NCBI GenBank assembly: GCA_037389465.1
Contig: JAZARR010000088.1
Span: 6,138,001 to 6,202,000, forward strand
DNA from: Baylisascaris procyonis
Taxonomy: Eukaryota > Nematoda > Chromadorea > Rhabditida > Ascarididae
Reading direction: 5' to 3'
DNA: 64,000 nt
The notes under the pieces were generated by a model. It had not been told where the DNA came from and did not search any database. It saw only the letters and a list, made by a program, of their open reading frames with translations. Both the position numbers and the translations under genes were made by a program. Shown here piece after piece: positions 12,564 to 22,173 of the stretch. Numbering within the stretch: the first letter of the stretch is position 1; every line of letters begins with the position of its first letter.

Positions 12564-12666
12564 CAAAGAAAGGTTTCGAGATTTATTTTCATTCACCCGA
12601 TATCCCATGAAACTATTTTCAAATACCAAGCGGCAGATTTGGAACGCTAATCAACGACTCCATCAT
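8108..12666 (-). CDS. putative POT1-type (Telo_bind) OB-fold protein, about 160 aa
   Basis: Assembled exons: 12627-12666 (tentative first exon, [13 protein letters not shown]), 11963-12021, 10854-10990, 9774-9861, 9253-9327 and 8108-8191 (stop TAA). All phases agree: 1, 0, 2, 0, 0. The fold assignment rests on exons 2-3: VCNYSPAPP resembles human POT1 VVKFFKPP, and [12 protein letters not shown] aligns residue for residue with GTDYCSVVTIVD across the splice site. FMIFRAS follows in the place of LLFSG, then [13 protein letters not shown] in the place of the GDIVRFHRLKI strand. C. elegans has several such single-OB telomere proteins (POT-1, POT-2, POT-3) and MRT-1; I cannot tell which is the ortholog. 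The tail ends in a predicted helix ([10 protein letters not shown]). Exon 2 could instead extend upstream in the same frame. GNA1 ends 249 bp before this gene's start and sam-4 begins 38 nt after its stop. Confidence 0.6.
8687..8718. repeat. 16 bp tandem duplication
   Basis: TCTCAAAGCTGCTGG is repeated head to tail (8687-8702 and 8703-8718, one terminal mismatch). Lies in the last intron of the POT1-like gene. Confidence 0.9.
8935..8995 (-). repeat. C5-T-C11 tract with tRNA-like boxes, possible SINE remnant
   Basis: On the plus strand the C tract spans 8935-8951. Reading the minus strand towards it gives TGGCAAAACACTGGTTAAAA, then GCGCCAGGTTCGAAGCTCC. These resemble degenerate A and B boxes of a tRNA promoter, with GGTTCGAA as the B-box core, ending in the G tract. 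Too diverged to be a functional tRNA. Confidence 0.4.
10586..10609 (+). repeat. G24 homopolymer
   Basis: A 24-base G run inside intron 3 of the POT1-like gene. Its length is likely variable and may be misassembled. Confidence 0.97.
12491..12559. repeat. (AT)n microsatellite, about 69 bp
   Basis: Uninterrupted AT dinucleotide run inside the first (tentative) intron of the POT1-like gene. Open frames of alternating Ile/Tyr on both strands here come from the repeat and are not genes. Confidence 0.98.
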
Positions 12667-12915
12667 TTATGTTCATGCTGTCTTCAATTGAATAGAAAAT
12701 CAGTCCATAGATCAACTGACGAACGTCTTGGCCCTATATTTGTGTACCCATTATGCCTATAAAATTTTGCCTATTATGCCTACCAAAAGCAGCCCGCATA
12801 TCTTCATTTATGCCTAACCATTCAATTCAAGTTATTCTAGGCCGAGATATGTAAATGAAAAAAAAAAGAAACGAAAGCATGAAAGCATTATTTGGCGATG
12901 AACAAACGGACCATT
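12667..12915. other. intercistronic spacer with three TTATGCCTA repeats
   Basis: This short spacer lies between the GNA1 stop and the POT1-like start. The plus-strand 9-mer TTATGCCTA occurs at 12751-12759, 12774-12782 and 12808-12816. An upstream ATG at about 12676 on the minus strand opens a ten-codon out-of-frame uORF before the chosen start at 12666. No strong TTTCAG acceptor is seen. Confidence 0.5.
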
Positions 12916-15089
12916 TCAAGTGAATCTCTGAACGAGGAAATTGTTTCCTTCATCCACCTTGAAGCCGACTTGTCCATAGAACGAGATGAGAGCATCTTTG
13001 CACTCCAGCGATATTTTGTATACTCCGATACGGCGAGCCAATTCCACCAAGTAGATATTCAGCAGTTTGCCAAGCTGCTTACCACGCATTCCTTTGTCCA
13101 CAACAACGTCTTCGGTTCGCCCACGACAACCGGCCTCGTGAATGAATTTCCATTCGATCACCAACGTTGCCGAACCCACTAGCATCTTAGTGCTATAAGC
13201 ATTTTATTTATAAAATGCTGCAATGCCAATAAACTCAACTCGAGAGATAAAAGGAACGATTCGTCGACACGGGGATCCGCTCAAAATTCATCAAATTTTG
13301 TCAGCTTTACTTTCAGGCTTACGCTTTATGCTTAAACCACTCCCAACTGCACCATATTATCCAGAATTGTGAGAGCTATGTAGCAACAAGTGAAGTGATC
13401 AGCAGCACTAAGTCATCATATACCCGCTAAAGTTTTTCTTAAACTGGAGTTTTATAACAAGTACTAAAGTTTTTGCAGTATGCACCTAAATTTAACAAAT
13501 GCAAAGAAATGCGATCACATAAACTAACGAGTACGTAAGCAAGTAATTCAACATTTACTGACCTGAGGTCCTCGACAACGACAATATAATAACTTTTCGG
13601 TCGTGTACATTGCATCGATAGGAACCTGAAATTTAAAAATACCTTACTAGAGGGCATTTCTAAAAATATATTCCACCTTAAGAATGTAAATTTTTTTTGC
13701 CCCATTGGCTCTCATTATTGAACAATGTGATCTGCCACAAAAATATTCCATTCGCATTCTGCTGGTTTCAATTGCCTATTCTTTCATTGAGAAAAAATGA
13801 AACATATAAAGAACTACTAATAGTCTCTAAATCTACAAAGCTGTACCTCTGTCGAAATTGCTCCTCTGAAACGTCTCCAACAAAGGTTAGCTGAGAAAGA
13901 AGCTGAAGATAACCACGTTTGTAGTCGTCTATACGTAATGGACGAATAACCATATTATCTGGAATCTTCGGAGTGGACAAAGGTAGCTCCAATGAAGAGA
14001 GCATATCCGATGCAAACATATGTGCTCCATCTAAAAATGTGTTTTGATGAGCAATAATCCACCGATAACAAGCAAAACTATCTTAGAAAGAGGAAATGTT
14101 CCTTGAAATAACAGGCAAATCTTATAACAACACAACTCATAATCCAAACAATCCAAAACTTTTTGAGGAAATCTCTGAGGCCAATCAAACGGTACACGAA
14201 GGAAGAGAACCGGTAACTGTGTTCAGTAAACCCCCGTCCCCCCCCCCCGGCTACTATGAGAGATTAAATGCTGAATGTTTTGCAGTAATTACGGGTGGAT
14301 CGTATGCAAAGCAATATAGGCAAGTCTACTAAACGAAAAATTGCTGATGTTTGACACGCTGTTAATAGCAAAACTTCCAACTTTTAACATTTTATCTCAT
14401 ATCCTTTTCTCGCACTTTTTTTACTTTTGTTTGTCATATGCGTTTACTGGAGCACTCTTCAGATAAGATATGGAAATAGAGTGGAGGAAACGAGGCGGGA
14501 CAGCAGTACTCATCAGGGTATGTTTATAGTAGCCCGCAATGGTAATCGGGACGCTTTTCAGTTAAATTTTGTTGCCGGTGGAGGGTTAAATTGTTTTTTC
14601 GTCAAATTTCACTCATCTCGATATCGATGGACGATATTGCTTTCCGTTAACGAAAAAGCACCATAAAATTACTTTAAAGAAACGGCCTATATGAGCTGAA
14701 AATGTTTATCACATAAGAAAACAGAAACAAGTGATAACCGATAAATCTTCGTACGTTAGACGATTAAAATACCCATACCCTAGCCAACAAATATCTGCCA
14801 TTGCTCTTGATTCCCCTTGCTGGAAACTCATCTCGGGTCAGTGCGACCATTCCTCATAAACATTCTTGAAAGCATGGCACCCACTTGCTACAAACATCGT
14901 TAACCTCTCCATCAACAAGAATTTAACGAAATAAAGTAACGAAGCTAACGTACCGTCTATGTCTTCCACTTCGTATAAACAATTGTTATTAAATCGAATA
15001 TATGGAGTCTGCTGGTCACGTTTGAAGCATACGTCTTTCCCTATGTTTTTACTGTTCTCCACATCACCACTAACCGTAACGGCCTCCAT
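12916..15089 (-). CDS. GNA1: glucosamine-6-phosphate N-acetyltransferase (GNAT family)
   Basis: Four exons: 14954-15089, 13847-14030, 13563-13625 and 12916-13192; phases 1, 2 and 2 join in frame to give 219 residues. The enzyme transfers acetyl from acetyl-CoA to glucosamine-6-phosphate in the UDP-GlcNAc pathway (chitin of eggshell and pharynx, glycans, GPI). Landmarks: IRPL (73-77) opening the GNAT fold; YYIVVVEDL (119-127); [13 protein letters not shown] (134-146); GRTEDVVV (152-159, with the Glu-Asp pair typical of GNA1); the acetyl-CoA loop RGKQLGK (164-170); and YKISLEC and FYGQVGF near the end. Human GNPNAT1 (184 residues) aligns without gaps across the exon 3/4 junction. The N-terminus is about 35 residues longer, encoded by exon 1. 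Met50 (MFASDML) is an alternative start close to the human N-terminus. A TTGCTTCAG acceptor at 15107 leaves a 17 nt leader. C. elegans has two paralogs, gna-1 and gna-2; I cannot choose between them. Confidence 0.93.
14231..14248 (+). repeat. C5-GT-C11 tract
   Basis: Located in GNA1 intron 1. Variant of the recurring C5-T-C11 signature, followed about 27 bp later by TGTTTTGC as in the 8935 copy. Confidence 0.95.
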
Positions 15090-15105
15090 GCTTTCGTTGC
15101 TTGAG

Positions 15106-15115
15106 CCTGAAGCAA
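15106..15115 (-). promoter_or_regulatory. likely spliced-leader acceptor for GNA1
   Basis: Minus-strand TTGCTTCAG ends at 15107, so the mature message would begin at 15106, 17 nt before the ATG at 15089. The position and sequence fit nematode trans-splicing. It could also be a cis acceptor for an unseen upstream exon. Confidence 0.5.
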
Positions 15116-15157
15116 CATATTTCCTCATATATACGTCTGTGAAGCATTTGTATGGAG

Positions 15158-15167
15158 ACCGTGGCGG

Positions 15168-15219
<52 letters not shown>

Positions 15220-15226
15220 CCGCCAC

Positions 15227-15229
<3 letters not shown>
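15158..15229. repeat. perfect 72 bp palindrome with GC arms around an AT core
   Basis: The left arm ACCGTGGCGGCAC (15158-15170) is matched exactly in reverse complement by GTGCCGCCACGGT (15217-15229). Between them lies an uninterrupted AT run (15171-15216), so the whole stretch is self-complementary and could extrude as a cruciform. It sits about 50 bp upstream of the GNA1 acceptor. Confidence 0.97.

Positions 15230-15288
<59 letters not shown>
15230..15288. repeat. second AT microsatellite next to the palindrome
   Basis: A pure AT run of about 59 bp directly abuts the palindrome. Open frames of Ile/Tyr on both strands here are artefacts. Confidence 0.97.
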
Positions 15289-15289
<1 letters not shown>

Positions 15290-15589
15290 GGCTCAACTGG
15301 GCAAAACGGTCCAGTGTACCAGTGATGGTGGGGAGGGAGAGGAGGGGGAGTAGGAAGTGGGGAAGGAGAAATGCCCGCGCTGAAGTAGACATGAATCATA
15401 TGTAACTGCCACAGAAGTCACGCACCCTCTCCAACCCACAACCGCAACATAACAAGACGATTCCCCCCTCTCTTCCCAAATAATAAAGACGTTTTATAGT
15501 GATAGCAGACTAAATCCAGAAACCGTAAATAACTTAGAGGCGAGGATCAACCTCTGTGATCGCATCGTTGAAATTTGCAATAATTTACC

Positions 15590-15766
15590 TCAGAACATCG
15601 TCATTTCCGCCTCTATAGAGGATTCATAAAAACCGCTAGGCAATTTTTCGCGCAGAACATGGAAGGCAGCTAGCAAGACCAGCAGGAATCCAAGGAAACC
15701 AATAACACTAGCAATTTTTGAATCACTTTCACCTTTTTTTGATTTTTTTTTTGTATGCTTCAACAT
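15590..15766 (-). CDS. small single-span membrane protein, 58 aa, hypothetical
   Basis: The ATG at 15766 opens a 58-codon frame ending in TGA at 15590. The N-terminus is strongly basic (HTKKKSKKGES), followed by one clear membrane segment of about 21 residues (IASVIGFLGFLLVLLAAFHVL, positions 18-38) and a short polar tail (REKLPSGFYESSIEAEMTMF). Basic residues before the span favour a cytosolic N-terminus. The frame stays open upstream as far as a TAG, so acceptor CAGAAGTAG could add KRKRD and make this the last exon of a larger protein. A good GTAAAT donor lies one base after the stop, hinting at a 3' UTR intron or a different end. No family is recognised. It lies 500 bp upstream of GNA1 on the same strand. 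Confidence 0.5.
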   Translation of the reverse strand: MLKHTKKKSKKGESDSKIASVIGFLGFLLVLLAAFHVLREKLPSGFYESSIEAEMTMF

Positions 15767-17369
15767 GTCACGCTTCCTTTTCTACTTCTGTTGTATGTTC
15801 CCATGAAAGCCTACTTCCTGAAATATATTAACCCCCCCTGCCTTCACTATCCAATCGCTGATTGACCACGTTCAACTACAATAGGATCAACTACTATAAA
15901 CATGGTTCTAGTTTAAAGGAGAGAGAATTCCTCCGCAACTATGACAACAATCACATCAGAATAAGTCTTCGCATAGAAATTAAAACAAAAAGTTTAAAAA
16001 ACCTAACATGTCACCTCAACAAACACGAATCAAAAATAACACTACCTTCAACAAACTGAGAGTCCTAATGCGATCCGGGAACGAATAAGAACCATATCGG
16101 TACGCAGCAACACCTAGCCATAACCACGACGATCATGCAACCCTTTCAAGACTAGTCACACATATAAGAATGCCCTTTTTCACAAGCATCACGCTAAATG
16201 CCTGATCTTGACTCATTAAGGAGTAAAGTGCCTAAGAAATCTAGCCAGTAAACATTTCATGTGAATCCCAAGCTTGGCTCAACGACTGCAGCCATATATT
16301 CGTTGTACATGAGCAACAGTAAAAAAACAAGCACGTTTTATAGCCCTCCATTATGAATAAACTGAACATCGTTGAAGAGGTTAATGCACAGATCTCTAGA
16401 AAGTCATCAGATTCCCACTTTTTTTCTGAGAAAATTGGTGGATCATCGATGCTGCAATTGAGGTGAGGGATATCATAAAGCTACGCAACATGTCTTGATA
16501 TAGTTGTGCGTTCTCTATTCCGCAAATAGTGTTCGCTCAAGCTTTATTGATAGCCGATATCGTTGTAATGTGGAAGAAATAATTAGCGAACAGGAGACTA
16601 GCCGAAAATCAGCTCCACCTCCCGAAAGATTCACTATGCTGCAAAACTGATATCCTAGAGAGTGCTGTGTTGCATTGTTGTCCATATAAGGAAATCCTCT
16701 CTAAAGTGAAAGAAATTGATTATTCATAAACACAAGTCATTTTAAAGGAAGCAGGAGGGGAATTAAATGAAGTAACGTATAAAATGAGGGTAATTTGCTT
16801 TAAGATTAAACTTAATAAATACGATACATATCATCCCTCAACAAATGCGCCCATTATTGAACACTCTAGCCGGGCGGCTATATACGAATAGCGGATTCGT
16901 GCGTTGTAAATTACGTTCGGCAAATTGTTTGTCAATCAATAGCACTCTTTTGTCTTTTATGAGAAATGCAAAAATCATTTGGTACATCAAAAATTATCGT
17001 GAAGAAACACTAAATATTAGGAGAAGCGAGTGCATTTGTTCCGTTGAATCATTCATCGACTTTTGCTAAATAATAAAAAAAAAAGTGGCCGTTTGTTTTC
17101 GCTGACAAATTGAGGGAGCAAAATGATTTTAGAACGACGCTTTGTGATTGAAATTTGAAGCCAAATCGCATACAACTACTTCCTGCGGAGATGCTAGACA
17201 GGTAGTGGGGGGAGAGGAGAGAATGGGAGCTAATATTTTTCATCTAAAGTCGTGATGCTGCAGATACCATCCCACTCCAGGAAATCTTTTTTTTTCCATT
17301 TCATTTCGTTTTAATCTCCTCAATGTTTCATTATTTCACTTTACTCGTTTTTTATTGTCACCACTAATT
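15767..17369. other. intergenic, no supported gene
   Basis: AT-rich sequence with short scattered open frames in all directions, none with recognisable domains. A possible plus-strand frame at 16845-17069 lacks splice or domain support. Confidence 0.55.
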
Positions 17370-17579
17370 TTACGCCACCGCTACAACTCTGTCCCCTTCA
17401 CTCTCGGAGCTGCAAAAAAATTTAGGAAGTTCCTCAACGAATTCGTCCACTTGACTAAGTCCTTGCAATTTTTTGAGCGTTTGAATCTCAAGCTGACTAG
17501 CTAACTCTGCAGCTTTATTAATAAAATGGGAGCTTTCATGGCCTTCAGATGCAGAATCGAGTCCTATGACGATACCAAG
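17370..17579 (-). CDS. candidate terminal exon of an unidentified gene
   Basis: This open frame has protein-like composition: charged and amphipathic helices (FINKAAELASQLEIQTLKK, then LQGLSQVDEFVEELPKFF) and an acidic end before the stop at 17370. Possible acceptors are GTGTGTACAG just upstream (near 17590) or CGTCATAG at about 17567. No upstream partner exon was found and no family is recognised, so it may be chance, a pseudogene or part of a gene whose other exons lie in the AT-rich DNA to the right. Confidence 0.3.
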   Translation of the reverse strand, partial: LGIVIGLDSASEGHESSHFINKAAELASQLEIQTLKKLQGLSQVDEFVEELPKFFCSSESEGDRVVAVA

Positions 17580-17830
17580 GAATGGTAAACTGTACACACT
17601 TAAATACACCTATAAATACGCTTAAGTAAGCGTTCATCTCAGATGAACGCAGAGACCTAAACGACAATTTTAATATTCGAGGTTTTGCAAGCAATCGCAA
17701 TATACGAAGAGGGCTAATTAATTTATGCAATTTTCAGATATAGAACGAATTTGATAAGAACGAATCAAAATCATAGACACAAAAATCATCGAAAAATTTC
17801 ACTTCACATAGCTGAGAAATTTTAGAAATT

Positions 17831-17848
17831 CCCCCTCCCCCCCCCCCC
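17831..17848 (+). repeat. C5-T-C12 tract
   Basis: Homopolymer tract of five C, one T, twelve C. The same signature recurs elsewhere in the window. Confidence 0.95.
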
Positions 17849-18678
17849 TTAGATGGTCCCTTAGAAATATTTTAGAAATAGAAATGGTTGTTAGCTTTTT
17901 GAGATTATCAAAGAGCATTATTGAAGGTGAAGGCAATTATCAACGTTATGAATGCTCGTTTGGCAAAAGTCGTAAATAATGCGCTCATTTTATTGCATCG
18001 TTTGCGCAATAACTGATTAAAGTATGATTTGTTAGGTGCTGCCTGCTAATATGGAAATGCTATCAAATACAACTAATATAATTTGACAATTCTTATTCTT
18101 TTTTTTTTTTTAAATAATTTATTTATTTATTCGTTTTCATTAATTTCGATGCCAATATCGTCTAACCTAGCTAGGTCATTATTTTCAATTCAGTAATCAT
18201 GAGAATTCTTTAGATCAAGTTTAATGTGACTGAATTTTAAAGCAATTTTTTGAATGAAGTCTCACTGAAGTGGTGATTGTTTTATATGCGCATCCATTTA
18301 AAGAAACTATAAACTTCGAACTAATAATAATAAACTTCGAACCACCAACTATTATTTGCTCATTTATAGGCACCCATGTCTATACTGAACATGCTAAGTT
18401 CGTATCAAAAGATCGGATATAAGCGCATATCAAGCTCATATAAGCTGCTAGCATATTAGGCATGCGACCTAAGGTACAGCTTCATTCTGGACAGCATTAA
18501 GCTCCAGAATATGGCGATCATCAACGAGTGTGAAAAAGCACGAAACGAGTAAAAGACACGCTATAACTATCGCTTACAACTGGTATCACAATGCATATAA
18601 AAACTGACTGCAAAAACAACATAAGAGGGCATTCGAAGGAAGTATTCAGAAGATGGCTACCTCTACATGGTGCGAAAA

Positions 18679-18790
18679 GGGGGGGGGGGGGGGAGGAGAC
18701 GGAGGGTGGAGTGGGTCGAATCAGGCGAACTGCAAAGTGCTTGAGTGTCGCGCAAGGAGCTCTGGTTCGATGCCACAACGAGAATTTCTT
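18679..18790 (+). repeat. G15 tract with tRNA-promoter-like box, possible SINE remnant
   Basis: A run of 15 G (18679-18693) is followed by GGCGAACTGCAAAGTG and then GGTTCGATGCC, which fits the pol III B-box consensus GGTTCRANNCC. The G tract near 8940, read on the minus strand, also has a B-box (GGTTCGAAGCTCC) beside it and a similar GGCGGACCTGCAAAGCG element. No folded tRNA can be drawn, so a decayed tRNA-derived SINE is the best guess. Confidence 0.35.
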
Positions 18791-19362
18791 GCTAAGAAAC
18801 AAACAGATTTGAAATTTGGATTCACTGATGAAGGTTGTTTAATAAGATTGCATCTTGAACGATTCACAACAACAACTGCCACAGCTCGACAAATATTGGA
18901 ATCCATAACCGACCGAAAATATTTACGAGTATCTCATATCGAGCTAGAACTTCATTCAAGCATAAAATAAAAAAAAAAAAATTTAAAAAAACTTGGAAGT
19001 GTTGCAGTATCTCATTTCACTAAGAAATATTGTTCAGCTAGCACTGCTTTTTACTGCTCCTTATATATTTCATTACAAATTTCTGAAACTCCTCAACAAA
19101 TTGCAAAAAAAAATCGCAATAATCTTATTATTTACGTTGCTAGGTTTATTTAATTTATTTATCTCTTCATTCATTTAAGTATTTATTTCTTTTTCAGCTA
19201 TTTGTTTTTGTTTAATTTGTAGTAACGAAATTTATATTAGCATTTAATGAGCTGATAGCCTGTAATGAAACATTGCAATCAAACCACTGATAAGAGTGGA
19301 ATTTTCTTTCAGGAAGTGTGTTGAGCTGATTGACATTGCACGATCGTCGATTGTCATCATTT

Positions 19363-19558
19363 CTAAGAATCAGTTGAAATGTTGTATGAGTAGATGATCG
19401 TCTTCAGGTTGGTATCATCGACGACGGACGTATTGTTTGTTGATCGTTGACGTATGTAGTGGTGACGTCTCATATAGGAAACAATGACAACGATGCCGAA
19501 TATAACAAAACGAAGTGTTTTGATTTGTTTCGTTGTATAATCACTCAATACGAATGGC
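19363..19558 (-). CDS. candidate terminal exon with a membrane segment, unidentified
   Basis: After an acceptor-like CAAGCACAG the frame reads PFVLSDYTTKQIKTLRF, a hydrophobic stretch (VIFGIVVIVSY), then basic MRRHHYIRQR and a polar tail to the stop at 19363. Codon choice looks more coding-like than the surroundings. No partner exon and no family is recognised. Confidence 0.25.
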
Positions 19559-19813
19559 ACTGTGCTTGAAATTTAGCGGACGTCGCTCATGATTTTCATT
19601 TGCTGTCAATTTCGTTTAGACATCGACAATTCTGGCATTGAAATACATCACTCGGTCAATGTATGGCAATCAATACGCCGACTACATCAAAACAAAAAAA
19701 ATGCACAAATTTGAAAGAGTGCAGAAAAAAATGCTTCAAAAAATATTGGTGTGCAAAAAGTTGTGTGAAGCAATATAAGCTGCTGCGGCTATTTTTTTGG
19801 AGCTGAGAAGGAA

Positions 19814-20300
19814 TGACCAGATTGCCAAAGTTTCCCTATTTCATCGTTAGGGCTCAGATGAAAATTGTTTTACCTTTAAAACTGAACTTTTCCAATTTAG
19901 CCATCGAAGTCTTTATTAGGGCTCTAGCTATTCTAAACATAGGCCCCGTTAGCAATGATGGTGCTAGAAAAAGGTTTAAAAATCTGTTGCAGTTACTGAT
20001 GAGCAATGTGAAGCTGGCTGGCCATCTGCTCACTTCATTGCCCACTGATTTCTTCAGAAGGCTCCTATATGCTATTCGAAACAAAAAAAAGAGAAATGTT
20101 TGAAACTGTTAGTGCATCATTGGCCTATATGTTATTTTGTTAATTGGCCAAGATCAAAAAGTGTGTTTGTTTTGGTTGGTAGAATGTAGTTGCTCCCTAG
20201 TCATAAAATGCTCGTTAAACGAACCCTCTCATAAGAGTGTGACTCAAAGTTGAGAGGGGAAAAGCAGCAAAAAGGAGTCTTATGGAAGCGGCTTTTAGCT
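19814..20300. other. unassigned region with overlapping open frames
   Basis: Both strands hold open frames of 76-96 codons (plus 19813-20103, minus 19854-20084) without domain or splice support. A chance origin is likely, though the local base composition is less AT-rich than its neighbours. Confidence 0.35.
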
Positions 20301-21680
20301 CGATGCTGATAGCGACTGTTGGCTTCAATGGCGGCCGCCTCTTAACAAAGAATAATGTTTGCAGATTAACTGCAAAGAGCACCGGTTATGTTTCCTTTAT
20401 CACTATCAGCACTTTTCGCTTTATCAGTGCGGCTCTTCTCCATCAACCAATTTAGCTACCGAATAGGTGAGTATTCCAACGATGAAACCTTATCGACTCG
20501 CATAACATGAAAATGGACCTAACGCTGGGCTATTTCTAAGCTTTAAATATAGATACATTTTCATCGTTCCCACCACCTCCCTCACATCTCCTTCTTCTAT
20601 TCGGTCCTCATAAAAAAGTGGAATTCAAAATTGATATCATTGAAAGAGCGCTCTAACTAAAGAAAAAAATCGCAGTGATTAAACAGTTTGATGCTATCAT
20701 ATATGATCATCGTTTATATTAACGAAGTAACATCTGTCATATTATTGTTGCATTGCAACGAACTTAAATGCCAACTAGAATTTGCTAGAGAATCTTCAGC
20801 AAATCATTAATAACCTTTTAACATAACATAATTCATATAGCAGACAACTGAATAGTGCAAATTGATTAGTTAGATTAATTAGTTGTTACCTTCAATAAGT
20901 ATAAACTTTAAAATTACTTTAGAGTTGTTAAGTTTTAATTTTAGGAAGTAAGCTGCTCATTTGAAAGTTTCAAACGATGAATTTTTATTTGTTAAAATGT
21001 CATATTGATGTTAAATTCGCATTCACAAACATCATGAAGCTTTATTTATAAACGTGCTATAGATTCTCGACTTGAAACAACCTATCCCTTAAAACCTTTT
21101 TTTTTAATGATTTGTATAGTCCCTAAAATTTACGCATGCCATCAGTTCCATCTTACGGGATTGCGCATCAATGTCCAAGATGCATAATATAGATGATTTG
21201 CATGATGGGAAGAAATGCAGTGCTTTTTCGCATCTTCAATAACTGAAAAAAGCTTTCTAAGAAGCACAAAAATGTCTCGAAGAAAACGAGATGAGCGGAT
21301 TGGCATTATGAGGTGAGCGCAATGATACACTCTTCTAAGAAACCCCTCTCGAAGATGATGAAAATTTTCGGCAAATGCGGATAACGGCAATAAATAACGA
21401 TTAAACCCGAGAAATGAAACTGTCCGCATTGGGGTTACTCACATCGAAGAATAGTATGTGTTAGAAGAAGATGTATCGCAGCATTGTTTCTTTGAGTTTA
21501 CGACAAGTCGTCGAAGCCCACCCACAGAACGTAGAGCAAACGCGGCGGCTAAGCTGACAAATTGGCGTACATTGAGCAACAATGACAGCGAACACCATTT
21601 GGCCTTATAAATCAGCGTAAGTTGAATTGTTATTTGCTTGCACAGCAATAAAATACGACGAATGCGCCTCGAGGCAAAGA
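20301..21680. other. intergenic, no supported gene
   Basis: Mostly AT-rich. Minus-strand frames at 21142-21429 and 21439-21648 have no recognisable domains or clean exon borders. Confidence 0.5.
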
Positions 21681-21908
21681 TCAGCCAACCGGTAAAGGTG
21701 CAACGGCGACCACCTCGATTTTACGAGCCAACAAATACTGTAAAATTTGTGTGCCGCGTATGCACATCAAAGAAGGCGCCAACTTTAACGCCGCAACAGT
21801 GAATGTGTCAGGTGTTGCAAGAATAGTTGCGATCCACCTCGCGGGTTTGTTTTCCTTTGATCGCTTTAACTCCTCGCTTCGTTTGGTTCCAACTTCTTGC
21901 AATTCCAC
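21681..21908 (-). other. possible coding remnant, unidentified
   Basis: This stretch is GC-richer than its surroundings. The minus frame gives a soluble-looking peptide (ELQEVGTKRSEELKRSKEN, then alternating hydrophobic segments) ending at 21681. The opposite strand is open for 140 codons over 21751-22173. Neither frame shows a known domain. Confidence 0.2.
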
Positions 21909-22173
21909 ACCTTTTTCCTCTTACCTACAAATAAAACTACGGAAGTGTTATTGTCGACACCACCCAGCAGATATGATAAATATTTATAGCAGCACTTGTA
22001 CTCTGTTACGACTTCAGCTTAAAAGTCAGTTTCGCCTCCCCAAATATCACGGCCTGATCGGCTCTTTCTTTGCACGCATAAATTTAAGGCTGTCCAAAAC
22101 GTCGAAAGGCGATTTCTCCACCGATGCAAAAGAATTTCCCTCCGCAATATTATTCACCTTTTTCCTAAAATAG

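Noticed and set aside
12436..12762. Long open frames of alternating Ile and Tyr on both strands
   Set aside because: They are translations of the AT microsatellite.
14838..15405. 148-184 codon frames on both strands through the palindrome
   Set aside because: The AT repeats keep all frames open. Only the part from 15089 down to the donor at 14954 is supported, as GNA1 exon 1.
21751..22173. 140-codon plus-strand frame
   Set aside because: Longest single frame of the middle region but without recognisable domain, and the opposite strand is also open over part of it.
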